Shown: positions 26,241 through 36,039, counted from the first letter of the stretch. The stretch is 43,653 bases of DNA from Deltaproteobacteria bacterium (GCA_016218915.1 JACRCQ010000006.1:178964-222616); one strand, 5' to 3'. The notes: generated from the letters alone by a model not told the origin. Numbers and translations: made by a program.

Positions 26241-29200
26241 ATGAGCCTGAGCTCACTCCGAAGAAGAGGAGCGATCCCTTCGTTGCTCATGCTCGGAGTG
26301 TTCCTGTTGTCGATGACACCTCGCTGGGCAAGAGCTGAGGCACCGAAGGAAAGACCTTCCCAACCTCCGCCGGCTTCCGCTCCGGCGCCAACGCAGACAG
26401 AGACCCAGGCCGATCGTGCTCAGATCCAAAACCCGGTGCAGGTGGCCGAGACCACCGTCAGTACGACCGAGCCCAAGGTCGGCGCGAACAACCCTGTCAA
26501 GCTGGACCCTCCCAAGGAAGTCACGCCCGCGCCCAACCTGCAGCCCGCGTCTCTGCCCACAGGCGAGAACAAGACTGGCGTCTCCTCTCAGGCAATCTCT
26601 GTCCCCAAAGGCCCAGGCACCATCCAGGGCATGGGAGAGAGCTTCAGCGCGCAGCCCTCCACCGGTATTGCCACGTTCTCCGTGCCGTTTGCGCTGCCCA
26701 AGGCGCGCGGCGCCGCACAGCCGTCGCTGTCACTCGGCTACAGCTCGTCCTCGGGCAGTGGCGTTGCGGGCATCGGCTGGGACGTTTCGGTGCCCTTCAT
26801 CTCGCGCCAGACCGATCGCGGTCTGCCGGGCTATCTGGACCAGGACGCGTGGCACCCGGCGCAGGACCGGTTCATCTACAACGGCGGGCAGGAGCTGATC
26901 CCGGTTTGCGATTCGTTGACCACATGCCCCAACAAGCTTGAAGGCGAGCTGCTCCCGGACTGGGCAGGCAGCTGGCAGTACTTCCGCCCCCGTGTGGAAG
27001 GGAGCTTCCTGCGATTCTTCTGGAATCGCGCGGAGCAACTGTGGCGTGTGCAGGACAAGTCCGGTGTCGTGCTCGAGCTGGGCGGAGACCCGAACGCGCT
27101 GGAAGTAGATCCGGGCAATTCGAGCCGGGTGTTCCGGTGGAATCTGCGAAGGCAGATCGATGCCAACAACAACCAGGTCCTGTACTACTACACGCATGAT
27201 GGCGGTACAGCGTACATCTCGGACCTCTACGATACTTCTCCAGCGCAGGCAGGGGCTGCTGGCCTGACGCTGTGGGCCCACCACACGCGGCTGACCTACG
27301 TGCCTCGCCCGGATCCCTCGGTGAGCTTCAACCGGGGATGGAAGATCACCCGGGCGCTCAGGCTGTCCGGGGTCGATGTCACCGCTTTCACGCACGAAGC
27401 TGACGCGAGCCGCAAGCTCGTGCGCCGGTATCACCTTTCGTACGACCCCACTTCGCACCATACGCTGCTTGCATCCCTTCAGGTCGAAGGGAGGTGCGGG
27501 GAAGTAGAAGAGCACGCCGACGGGTCGCTGCCGGCAACGAGCTGTGCGCGCCTGCCTGCGATGACGTTCAACTATTCGCACGTCAGCTCCCAGATGGTCG
27601 ACGGGTTCGAGGACATCGACACCACGGTCCATCACCTGGCTGGCAGCCCGAACCACTCGGTCGACGAGGACTACACTGACCTGTACGACGTGAACAGCGA
27701 CGGTCTGCCCGATGTCGTGACCATGATGCCGGCCAACTACAATGGCAAGCATGGTCTATGGTTCAATGGCGGAGGGGGCAACCCGGACAAGTTCGGTCCT
27801 CAAACGACGATCGGCGTCAAGGGGGGCGTGAGCGGTGCGAACGAGACGGTGATCACCAAGCACAACCCGAACCTGGTTGCGCTGGACCTCGATGGCGACG
27901 CAACGATCAATCTCCTGCACATGCCGAAGGTCAAGACGTACGGCATCTACGCGCCAGAGCTGGTCGGCTCGCAGTGGTGGTGGAGCGGGCGAGCGGTGAG
28001 CACGGCGGACCAGCTTGATGCCCGCATCGATCTCACCGCAGATGCCCTTGATATCCGGGTATTCGACGTGAATGCAGACGGACTGGTCGACGTCGTGAAG
28101 TCAGGCGGAACGTCGTTCGAAGTGTGGTTTGCCCTGGGTAGATACCCGGGAGGCGACGGGCTTTTCGGCAGCGCGACCTGGACGGGGGCAGAGGCTGCGA
28201 CGCTCAGCATGGCGCCGGTGCTTCGGTGCGTGCCCTGGGCGAGCACTCCGGTGCGATTCTCGGACCCGGACATCAAGCTTGGGGACATGAACGGCGACGG
28301 GCTGACCGACATCGTTCGCGTGCGCCAGGGCGACATGAAGTACTGGCCTGGGCGCGGCGATGGGACGTTTGGCACAGGTCCACTCGGCTGCGCGGGCAGC
28401 ACATTCTCGCAGAACAGCTTTGTCCAGATGTCGGCGAGCCCGCAGTACTCGGATCCCAACGGAAGCCAGCTTCACCTGGACGACGTGAACGGCGACGGCA
28501 CCGCGGACCTCGTGCAGATCAGGTTCGATGCCGTGGATGTGTGGCTGAACATCGACGGCGAAGGGTGGACCGACCGTCGGACTCTCGACCACACCCCTCC
28601 GAGCCCGAGCTACCAGAATCGCGTGCGGATCGTGGACATGAACGGGTCCGGCACGCGCGACATTCTGTGGGGCGACGGATACGACTACAAGTATATCGAC
28701 CTGTCCGGTGGGAAAAGGCCTTGGCTTCTCACCGAGATCGCGAACGGCCTCGGCAAGACGACCCAGGTCGACTACACGACGTCGACGGCGCAGATGCTCG
28801 CTGCGGAGAAGTCGGGCTCTACCTGGACGCGCAAGGCTCCCATGCCGTTGCAGGTCGTGAGCCGGGTGACCGTGCGGGACAACCTCGGCACGGTGAAGCG
28901 GCCTGATGGGGTGTACGTGACCGAGTACACCTACCGCGACCCCGTGTATGACGGATTGCAGCGCGAGTTCCGAGGTTTCAGCAAGACTGAGGTCAAGAGC
29001 CTCGGGGACTTGAACAGCCCGACGTCGGCTACTTCGACTGAGTTCGAGCTTGGGGAGCGGCCGACGAGCTCCTGTCTGGATTCTCCAACGGTGGACTATA
29101 CGGACCCGGCGAACCGGTGGCGGGACAATCCACGGGAAGCACTCAAGGGGCTGAGCCTGGTGTCCGAGACCTATGCTGTGGGTGGGAACGGGGCGCCGTC

Positions 29201-32200
29201 TACCTACGCTTCCACGACGATGCAATCGTATGCCTTGCGGCGGCTGTACCGCGGGCTGGATGGGCGCTACGTGTATTCGGCTCACGAGCGAGGCTCAGCG
29301 ACCTTCGCCTATGATACTGCGTCGTTCCAGCCTGCTTCGCAAAGCACGCCCTATGGCGCTGTGATGGTACAAGACAAGGATGCGACCCAGTGCTCGTTGA
29401 CGCGCACTGCCTTCAAGCGTGCTTCGGCCGGCACGGCCACGATGCGAAAGGGCGTGGAGGTCGATCTGTTCGGCAATCGCACGGTGGCCACGGATTCCGG
29501 GGCGGACGGCGACGAGGAGCTCACTGCCCACACGAGTGCGGCCCTTGTGCCAACTCCATCCCAGCCGCTGGGCGAGGGGAACTGGTCGTGGCGTACGGTG
29601 GAGAGCTGGATCACGGGGAGCGTGCACACCGAAGCGCGCAAGCGAACCCTCACGTCCTACGACCTGCATGGCAATCCCAAGGAAACCAAGGCGTGGCTGC
29701 AGGACGTCGGCTCGCTTGACCGAACTGGGCCTGATGGGACCAGCGCGGGAACCGCGCCATTGCCTGCCGGAACCCATGCCCAGGGCTTCGCAGATTGGAT
29801 CACGACAGGCAACACCTGGTACGACTCCTTCGGAAACGCAGTGATCGAGACTGGCCCGAACGGGCGATGTCGCGAGGTCGACTACGACGGGATGCACGCG
29901 CAGCTTCCCATGCAGGAGATCATCCACGCAGGGGCAGCTGTCGGCCAGCACCTGGTACACGGCGATGTGGAAGTCGATGCCGACTGTGGGACGACGCAGC
30001 TTGCGACGTCTGCTTCGTATGACCGGGCCCTGCAATCGGTCACAAGCGTGACCGGGCCTGATTCAGCCACCACCAGGATTGAATACGACGGATTCGGAAG
30101 GCTTGTGAATCTGTATCGGCCGATGGAATCCACAGGGGCGCCATCGTCGGTCCCGTCGATCATGGTGGAGTACCGCCTTCCGGACGTCACCCAACGCCCG
30201 GTGTCGCTCCTGATCACGCAGACGCAGGACGGAGCCACAGACGACGCTCCTGAGTATCACCTGACCTACGCGTTCGTGGACGGCCTTGGCCGATCCATCG
30301 TCACGCTGTCCGAAGCTGACCATGCGCTCGATGGCTTCGACTGGATCGTGGAAGGGCTGACGGACTACGACCTGAAAGGCGCAGCGCGAAGAAAGTATCT
30401 CGCTTGGGGGTATGACGGGGCGCCGGACAAGTACGACCTGTCGGCTGCTTCGCCTGCCAAGTACGGGCAGCAGCGCTACGACGCATTCGGTCGCGCGGTC
30501 GAGACCATCGGGCTTGACGGGACCGTGACCCTGCAGACCCGGTACCACGCGCTTTCAGCAGATGCGTGGGACGCGGAAGACATCGGACCCGGGCCGCATC
30601 AGGGGACCTTCGCTTCGGAGCTGAAAGACGGGCACGGGCGGGTGGTGAAGACCACGGAGCGGGTGCGCGTGGGCGGAGCGATCGAGCAGCGCCATGTCGC
30701 CACCGAATATCTGCCGAGCGGGGAAGTGATTGCGATCACGCGTTTGCGCGGCACAGACCAGGTGCGCCGCACGATCGGCTACGACTCGCTCGGGCGCATG
30801 GTGGACAACCTGGAGCCGAGCACGTCGGCCGGGCCGAGACACTGGCGCTACGCCTACGATGATGCCGGCGATCTGGTGGGAACCAGCGATGCGCGCGGCT
30901 GCGGGGTGAACTACGGCTACGACGCTGCAGGACGGCTGCTGACCGAGGACTACTCCCCGTGCCAGGCGAATCATCCGCCGTATGACGACAGGCCTGAGGT
31001 GGCGTACCAGTACGATGCCGAGGACACCGATGCGGCGTGCATGGACGCCCAGAGCTTCACCCTGGGACGGCTGGTGTCGGTGACCGATCGCGCGTCCAAG
31101 TCGATCTCTCGCTACGACGGGCGAGGGAGAGTCGTGCAGGTCGCGAAGCGGGTCAACGGACCGGACGGGAGCACGGCGACCGAGTGGTTCTGCAAGGAGA
31201 GCCAATACGACGGAGCGGACCGGCCGACCAGGGAGACGACGGGTGCGAGGCTCAACGTCAACGGTGACTCGTCGGTCACAACCGGCTACAGCGCTCGCGG
31301 CGCGGTCAGGGACGTGACGTCGACCTACGGCGATCTGGTCCGTTCGGTCAAGCGCGATGCGGACGGGTTGGTGACCGAGATCGCGTACGGCGATGGCGCA
31401 CAGACCACGACCGCGTTCGACTACGACGACCTGCGGCGGCTTCGCAACCTGACGACGTACCGCGGGAGCCTTCCGCCGGGCACGCCGCAGGGCACAGCGC
31501 AGATGCTGCTGCAGGACGAGCAGTACGCCTACGATCGCGTGGGAAATCCTGTAGAGATCAGGGATTGGCGCACGGCGAGTGAATGGGAAACAGGGTTCCA
31601 GCCGGTCAGCCGGAAGATGGCGTACGACGATCTGTACAGGCTCAGCCGGATCGATTATCAGTATCCGCAAGGGACCGACGTATGGCGGGATCCGTACGCG
31701 GCCGAGGTCTCTGACAACCAGGATGGGACGCCGAAGCCCGCGCCGCGCGTGAAGGCGGTGAAAGGGCTTCGGCCGCAGAAGCAGACGTGGACCTACGACT
31801 GGCTGGGGAACACGTCGTCGAGCGATGACGATGAGCATGCGTTCTACGAGCGATCGCTCGGCAACGTGCACAACCAGGGGTACCGTCTGACCGGGGCGGG
31901 CAAGGACGCGGACAACAAGCTCGAGGCCACGTATGACGCGGCCGGGAACCTGACGAGCTTGACCGTGCAGCGCACGGGCGAGTGCATCCCTGCGAAGTCG
32001 GACTGCCATCTTCAGACCTACGGCTACGAGTGGGACGAGGTTGGGCGGTTGGTGGTGGCAACGCGAGCGGACGGCGACGTGAAGGCGGCGCGTCTGGAGT
32101 TCGCGTACGACGCGTCGGACGCGCGGGTGCGAAAGACTTCTGGCGAGCGCCATGATGTGTACATCTTCGGCTCGTTGGAGCTACGGCAGGCTGAGTACTC

Positions 32201-33485
32201 GGGAGGGCAGTACCAGGTAACGGAAGAGTCGGAGGTGCCGTACTTGTTCGCGCACGGGGTGCGTCTTGCAAGGGTGGTGCACACGGCGCCGGACGCGGGA
32301 AGCCCATCGGCGCGGGTGTTTCTGGAGCTGGGGGATCACCTTGGATCGACAGCGGTGGTGCTGGATCGGGAGACCGGGGAGCTTGTGGAGCGGAGCACGG
32401 CGTACGCGTACGGCGCGCCGGAGAGCTCGTATCGCCCCTCTCGCTGGCAAAGCTTCCGGGAGGACTACAGGTTTACGGGGAAGGAAGATGATATCGAGGT
32501 AGGGCTGGTCTACTTCGGTGCCAGATACCTGAATCCCCAGCTTGGCAGGTGGATATCAGCCGACCCGCTGGCGGTGCATGCGCCTGGGAAGGCGGATCTG
32601 AATCTTTATGCGTATGTGCATGGGATGGTGCTCATCGCCGTGGACCCTGTGGGACTTGACAACGCACCGCTCAACCCCCTCTCGAACGCACCTGAGGCCC
32701 GCGCCGCGCTCAGCGCATACCGCAACGAGAAGTTTCTCTCAAGGATGCCCGACAATCCCTTTAAGAGCAGCTTGGTGGCGAGAACGCAAGTATCATACCA
32801 CGAGCTCTCCTCGAGCAATACCACGGCGGTTGGACAATTCTTCAACGGGCAGCTATCGATGCATGGAACCTCGTGGTTCGCGCTGAGTCGGGGAGACTAT
32901 ACTCCCGCTGGTGCCTACTTCCACGAACTTGGTCACGCCTACATCGCGCAGGCCAGGGCCGTGGTGACGAGCCGCCCGAGTGAGTGGGCAGGTTCACGAA
33001 TGGACAGGCAGACCGCCGGCGCAGCCGTCAGGCTCTTCATACAGATGCAGGAGTCCGTGAAAGCCAGGTTGTCCCCGAGCGCAATCACCAAAAGCGAGTA
33101 CTTCCAAGGGCGGCAGAAGGGGGTCCAGCTATCGTCTAATGCAGCCTATGCCGATTTGTCCGGGAGTCTTCAGAGCCATGCCGAGCGGATTGCGGGTGAG
33201 GCAATCGCCGGGCAAGTCGGCTACTGGGCTGGCGAGTACTTCAGGATCCTCGGCGAGGTGGCGCAAGGCAAGGACCGCCGTGCCGCCGCCGCAGAGTGGA
33301 CCGCGGCGTTATCACATACCGTTGGAGGGTATACGGAGTACGGAAATGTTCGTGTGTATACCAACATCGGCCTCCCGGATGAGGCCAAGAACGAACTTAG
33401 AAGGCAACTTGGCATTACCGGAAACTTCAACAGAGACTTCCCGATGCTACGACAGCAGAGCAACTCTGCACCTTCGAGCCGGTAG
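26241..33485 (+). CDS. SpvB/TcdB/RHS Tc-like toxin with C-terminal HELGH metallopeptidase tip
   Basis: A 2414-aa secreted protein. The start at 26241 gives a clean Sec signal (LLMLGVFLLSM ... ARAEA); in-frame ATGs at 26166 and 26196 and a TTG at 26154 are alternatives. Order of domains: SpvB/TcaC N-terminal domain (from about 115; SVPKGPGTIQGMGESF, GIATFSVPF, GVAGIGWDV); FG-GAP/VCBS calcium repeats (DVNSDGLPDV at about 480, DMNGDGLTDI at 680, DVNGDGTADL at 746); TcdB middle domain (828-925); YD/RHS repeats (about 1270-2030); RHS core (2029-2140; LGDHLGS, DPLAVHAPGKADLNLYAYV, DPVGLD). This matches fused TcB+TcC in order and length. The last 274 residues differ in character and hold YFHELGHAY (H2228, E2229, H2232), a zincin site; E2315 or E2320 could be the third ligand. 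Confidence 0.95.
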   Translation: MSLSSLRRRGAIPSLLMLGVFLLSMTPRWARAEAPKERPSQPPPASAPAPTQTETQADRAQIQNPVQVAETTVSTTEPKVGANNPVKLDPPKEVTPAPNLQPASLPTGENKTGVSSQAISVPKGPGTIQGMGESFSAQPSTGIATFSVPFALPKARGAAQPSLSLGYSSSSGSGVAGIGWDVSVPFISRQTDRGLPGYLDQDAWHPAQDRFIYNGGQELIPVCDSLTTCPNKLEGELLPDWAGSWQYFRPRVEGSFLRFFWNRAEQLWRVQDKSGVVLELGGDPNALEVDPGNSSRVFRWNLRRQIDANNNQVLYYYTHDGGTAYISDLYDTSPAQAGAAGLTLWAHHTRLTYVPRPDPSVSFNRGWKITRALRLSGVDVTAFTHEADASRKLVRRYHLSYDPTSHHTLLASLQVEGRCGEVEEHADGSLPATSCARLPAMTFNYSHVSSQMVDGFEDIDTTVHHLAGSPNHSVDEDYTDLYDVNSDGLPDVVTMMPANYNGKHGLWFNGGGGNPDKFGPQTTIGVKGGVSGANETVITKHNPNLVALDLDGDATINLLHMPKVKTYGIYAPELVGSQWWWSGRAVSTADQLDARIDLTADALDIRVFDVNADGLVDVVKSGGTSFEVWFALGRYPGGDGLFGSATWTGAEAATLSMAPVLRCVPWASTPVRFSDPDIKLGDMNGDGLTDIVRVRQGDMKYWPGRGDGTFGTGPLGCAGSTFSQNSFVQMSASPQYSDPNGSQLHLDDVNGDGTADLVQIRFDAVDVWLNIDGEGWTDRRTLDHTPPSPSYQNRVRIVDMNGSGTRDILWGDGYDYKYIDLSGGKRPWLLTEIANGLGKTTQVDYTTSTAQMLAAEKSGSTWTRKAPMPLQVVSRVTVRDNLGTVKRPDGVYVTEYTYRDPVYDGLQREFRGFSKTEVKSLGDLNSPTSATSTEFELGERPTSSCLDSPTVDYTDPANRWRDNPREALKGLSLVSETYAVGGNGAPSTYASTTMQSYALRRLYRGLDGRYVYSAHERGSATFAYDTASFQPASQSTPYGAVMVQDKDATQCSLTRTAFKRASAGTATMRKGVEVDLFGNRTVATDSGADGDEELTAHTSAALVPTPSQPLGEGNWSWRTVESWITGSVHTEARKRTLTSYDLHGNPKETKAWLQDVGSLDRTGPDGTSAGTAPLPAGTHAQGFADWITTGNTWYDSFGNAVIETGPNGRCREVDYDGMHAQLPMQEIIHAGAAVGQHLVHGDVEVDADCGTTQLATSASYDRALQSVTSVTGPDSATTRIEYDGFGRLVNLYRPMESTGAPSSVPSIMVEYRLPDVTQRPVSLLITQTQDGATDDAPEYHLTYAFVDGLGRSIVTLSEADHALDGFDWIVEGLTDYDLKGAARRKYLAWGYDGAPDKYDLSAASPAKYGQQRYDAFGRAVETIGLDGTVTLQTRYHALSADAWDAEDIGPGPHQGTFASELKDGHGRVVKTTERVRVGGAIEQRHVATEYLPSGEVIAITRLRGTDQVRRTIGYDSLGRMVDNLEPSTSAGPRHWRYAYDDAGDLVGTSDARGCGVNYGYDAAGRLLTEDYSPCQANHPPYDDRPEVAYQYDAEDTDAACMDAQSFTLGRLVSVTDRASKSISRYDGRGRVVQVAKRVNGPDGSTATEWFCKESQYDGADRPTRETTGARLNVNGDSSVTTGYSARGAVRDVTSTYGDLVRSVKRDADGLVTEIAYGDGAQTTTAFDYDDLRRLRNLTTYRGSLPPGTPQGTAQMLLQDEQYAYDRVGNPVEIRDWRTASEWETGFQPVSRKMAYDDLYRLSRIDYQYPQGTDVWRDPYAAEVSDNQDGTPKPAPRVKAVKGLRPQKQTWTYDWLGNTSSSDDDEHAFYERSLGNVHNQGYRLTGAGKDADNKLEATYDAAGNLTSLTVQRTGECIPAKSDCHLQTYGYEWDEVGRLVVATRADGDVKAARLEFAYDASDARVRKTSGERHDVYIFGSLELRQAEYSGGQYQVTEESEVPYLFAHGVRLARVVHTAPDAGSPSARVFLELGDHLGSTAVVLDRETGELVERSTAYAYGAPESSYRPSRWQSFREDYRFTGKEDDIEVGLVYFGARYLNPQLGRWISADPLAVHAPGKADLNLYAYVHGMVLIAVDPVGLDNAPLNPLSNAPEARAALSAYRNEKFLSRMPDNPFKSSLVARTQVSYHELSSSNTTAVGQFFNGQLSMHGTSWFALSRGDYTPAGAYFHELGHAYIAQARAVVTSRPSEWAGSRMDRQTAGAAVRLFIQMQESVKARLSPSAITKSEYFQGRQKGVQLSSNAAYADLSGSLQSHAERIAGEAIAGQVGYWAGEYFRILGEVAQGKDRRAAAAEWTAALSHTVGGYTEYGNVRVYTNIGLPDEAKNELRRQLGITGNFNRDFPMLRQQSNSAPSSR

Positions 33486-33498
33486 GAGGCCGCCGGCA

Positions 33499-34146
33499 AT
33501 GCCGCGATATCTTACCACTGGGCTTGCTCTTGCGTTGCTCTCCGGATGTGTGCCCGAGGAGAAGACGCCGGTCCGCCCGGCGCCGATCGCAGAAGTACCT
33601 CGCCTCCCCAGGTGTACCGCACACGACGCGGTGCCCGCACGAGAGTATTGCTCCGTCGATATCTCATCGCAGATAGACAATAGCGTATGCGGCCCTGATG
33701 ATGGCAGCTGTTGGGTTCAGATATGGAAACGCACAGGTGCGGCGATAGAATCGACGTACGTTCTCGCGGTCAGCGACGAGCAGCCGACAGGACCAAATCG
33801 CCGCAATCGGAGCTTGCTCCTCGGAGCCAGAGAGGGCACGAAATGGTGGCTTTGGGTCGTCAGTGCCGCTCGTGATTGGACGACTTCACGCGCATACGAC
33901 TCGGATTACCCATCTGAGTCCTCCGGAACCGGCGTCCCGGAGGTCGAAGATGTGGATGCAGTTCTTCGAGGCGGAGGCTGGTCGGACATCCGAGATAGCG
34001 TAGCCTCATGCGACGACGCATGGCAGCGCTTCACCGGCCAATCCTCAATGCCCTACAGTCATGTGGTGCACTTCTGTAAGCAAGGCACGCTGGAGTGCTG
34101 CCCTGCCTTTCACCGAAAGCTCGCGCCACCATCGGTTAGGTGGTGA
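33499..34146 (+). CDS. Small lipoprotein, candidate immunity protein to the RHS tip
   Basis: A 215-aa lipoprotein (signal LALALLSGC, Cys17). Its start is 13 bp after the RHS stop, with a perfect AGGAGG site overlapping that gap, so the two are very likely co-translated. The mature part has eight or so cysteines and Trp-rich strands (WVQIWKR, KWWLWVV) and matches no family I know. A small gene immediately after a polymorphic toxin tip usually encodes its immunity protein; export as a lipoprotein would fit a toxin acting in or crossing the periplasm. Base composition is less GC-rich than in neighbouring genes, like the toxin tip. It could instead be a third structural lipoprotein. Confidence 0.85.
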   Translation: MPRYLTTGLALALLSGCVPEEKTPVRPAPIAEVPRLPRCTAHDAVPAREYCSVDISSQIDNSVCGPDDGSCWVQIWKRTGAAIESTYVLAVSDEQPTGPNRRNRSLLLGAREGTKWWLWVVSAARDWTTSRAYDSDYPSESSGTGVPEVEDVDAVLRGGGWSDIRDSVASCDDAWQRFTGQSSMPYSHVVHFCKQGTLECCPAFHRKLAPPSVRW

Positions 34147-34176
34147 CTGGGGCCTTGTCGCCATCCGCCCCCGTCC

Positions 34177-35004
34177 TCACCCCACCATGAGCCTCAGCAG
34201 CGTGATCTCCGGACGGCACAAGAACCGCACCGGTGGCGCGATCGTGCTCACTCCGCGCGTCACGTAAACCTTGCACGCTGGCCCGTCCACCAGCCCCTGC
34301 TGGTACTTCTTGTATCGCGATGGCAGGATCGGCGCGCCGTAGAACGGAACCCGCACCTGCCCGCCGTGCGTGTGCCCGCTCACCATCAGGTCCACACGCA
34401 CATCCCTCGGCATCTCCTCGGCGTAGTCTGGATTGTGCTCCATCAGGATGCGTGGCGTGCTCTGCGCGCACTGCGAAAACGCCTGCTCGAGCAGCTGCAC
34501 ATCCTCCATCAAGTCGCCCACGCCGCCGATCGCCAACGGATCGCCTCGCCTGCGAAGCACGACCGATCGGTTGGTCAGCGTGTCCACGCCCGCTCTCTTC
34601 AGCTCCCGAAGCGACAGGTCCCGCCCGTCCCAGTGATCGTGGTTGCCCAGCACCGCAAAGACCCCTTCCCTCGCGCGAAGCTTCGCAAAGGGGGCAATCC
34701 CGGGTTCGATGTACTTGGGCCCGCGGTGCACGTAGTCGCCCAGCAGCAGCACCATGTCAGGGTCAAGCCCGTTGGCGATCTCCACCGCGTGCTCGATATG
34801 GCTCGGCTCGGTGTACGGTCCGCAGTGCGTGTCCGACAGCAGCGCCACGGTCGCTTCGTGCCAGGCGTCGCCAAGCCCCTGGATCGGAAGATCGACCCGC
34901 TCCACCTCGATCCACCTCGGCTCGATCAACCAGGCGTCCGCTGCGGTGAGCCCGATTGCGAGCGACCCGACGAGGAGCGAACGGCGACCCAGCTTGTCTT
35001 TCAT
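34177..35004 (-). CDS. Metallophosphoesterase (YaeI/YkuE-like)
   Basis: A 275-aa calcineurin-like phosphoesterase. All metal-site motifs are present: SDTHCG (D58, H60), GDYVHRG (D90), GNHDHWDG (N121, H122), MEHNPD (H190) and GHTHGGQ (H211, H213). The N-terminus carries an RRSLLVGSLAIGL segment that could be a Tat-like signal or a membrane anchor. YaeI/YkuE-type relatives act on phosphodiesters at the membrane, in some species as an alternative UDP-diacylglucosamine hydrolase in lipid A synthesis; which substrate applies here cannot be told. The convergent lipoprotein gene ends 30 bp away. The upstream gap carries the inverted repeat at 35114-35162. Confidence 0.93.
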   Translation of the reverse strand: MKDKLGRRSLLVGSLAIGLTAADAWLIEPRWIEVERVDLPIQGLGDAWHEATVALLSDTHCGPYTEPSHIEHAVEIANGLDPDMVLLLGDYVHRGPKYIEPGIAPFAKLRAREGVFAVLGNHDHWDGRDLSLRELKRAGVDTLTNRSVVLRRRGDPLAIGGVGDLMEDVQLLEQAFSQCAQSTPRILMEHNPDYAEEMPRDVRVDLMVSGHTHGGQVRVPFYGAPILPSRYKKYQQGLVDGPACKVYVTRGVSTIAPPVRFLCRPEITLLRLMVG

Positions 35005-35113
35005 GCTCGTCTGTTATGACCGACGCGTTTGGCTGCTGCGTGGAGGTTGCAAGGAGGAGTTGTGGCAAGCTTGTGACGAGCAGGACCGGGGCCGTTGCCA
35101 AGTCTGGGTGGCA

Positions 35114-35162
35114 TGGGCAAGCCCGAAGGTGATCCAAGCTCGTGCACACGCGGGGCTTGCCC
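35114..35162. repeat. GGGCAAGCCC inverted repeat
   Basis: GGGCAAGCCC (35115-35124) is perfectly inverted at 35153-35162. The left arm continues GAAGGTGATCC, the same extension seen in the copies at 10467 and 10499. It lies between divergent genes and so could be regulatory as well as repetitive. Confidence 0.75.
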
Positions 35163-35235
35163 GTGCGTGGAAAGGAGCTTTCGCTTGCCCATGGCGCCGA
35201 GACCTGCTGATGCTATGCAACGCCCGGTAGCAAGC

Positions 35236-36039
35236 ATGTATTCCCCTGCGCCTTCGCCGTTCTTCCTTGGATTGCTGCGCGGCTACGATCGCAAGAGCCT
35301 CCTGGTCCTGATCGCGCTCGTAGGCTCAGGGCTGGTGCTCGGTCATGACTGGAGCGAGGTCTTCCCTTCTGCCGGACGCGTCGACATCCTGCTCGCCGTC
35401 ATGTGGGCCTGGCTCGCCCTTGCCCTGCCCTGGCGCGTGAACCTCGCCCAGGATCTGGTGATGCTCGGCTTTGGGCTCGTCGGAGGCGCGCTCATCGAAA
35501 CCTGGGGCACCTGGACCGGCGTGTGGTGGTACTTCACCGCAGAGCGTCCGCCCTGGTGGGTGATCCCTGCCTGGGCCATGACCGCGCTCGCAGGACAGCG
35601 CGCCGCGCTCCTGATCCTGGAAGTCGGCCGACGCGCCGCGCAGTCGCTTCCGCTCCTGAAGAATGCCCGCGCAGGCGTGGTGCTCTACTGGCTGGTGCTG
35701 CCAGCGTTCGCCATTGCCATGACCCGGTTTTCGCTGCGCGCAGCTTCCCTACCCGCCGTGGCGATCGCGTTCGTCACCATGGCCGTGATCATCCTTTCGA
35801 CCCGTACGCCCCGCAACGACGTGATCGCGTTCCTGGCCGGCTCGCTTCTCGGCGCGTTCATCGAGCCCTGGGGGACCGGGCACCGGTGCTGGACGTACTA
35901 CACGCTCGAGACGCCGCCCCTGGTGGCTGTTTTTGCCCATGGTTTTGCTACGTTGGCGTTCCTTCGGGCCACTGACACAGCCCAAAGGCTCTGGGCCTGG
36001 AATCCTTTTCGCTCCCCGCGGCTCCAAGGCAGAACATGA
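35236..36039 (+). CDS. Multi-pass membrane protein with internal duplication
   Basis: A 267-aa integral membrane protein with about seven or eight hydrophobic helices. An in-frame ATG at 35215 is an alternative start. Two halves share a motif: GGALIETWGTWTGVWWYFTA with a following PPWW, and GAFIEPWGTGHRCWTYYTLE with a following PPLV, which suggests an internal duplication. The conserved E-(T/P)-WGT and W-x-Y/Y-x-T positions could line a site in the membrane. I do not recognise a named family. The stop codon overlaps the start of the rhodanese gene (ATGA), so the two are translationally coupled. Confidence 0.85.
   Translation: MYSPAPSPFFLGLLRGYDRKSLLVLIALVGSGLVLGHDWSEVFPSAGRVDILLAVMWAWLALALPWRVNLAQDLVMLGFGLVGGALIETWGTWTGVWWYFTAERPPWWVIPAWAMTALAGQRAALLILEVGRRAAQSLPLLKNARAGVVLYWLVLPAFAIAMTRFSLRAASLPAVAIAFVTMAVIILSTRTPRNDVIAFLAGSLLGAFIEPWGTGHRCWTYYTLETPPLVAVFAHGFATLAFLRATDTAQRLWAWNPFRSPRLQGRT

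Noticed and set aside
26241..27400. ADP-ribosyltransferase activity, because SpvB of Salmonella has one.
   Set aside because: Only the N-terminal shell domain of SpvB is matched; the transferase domain of SpvB is C-terminal and absent here.
26241..33485. A type VI-secreted RHS effector.
   Set aside because: The protein has a Sec signal and SpvB/TcdB domains, no PAAR domain, and no type VI genes nearby.
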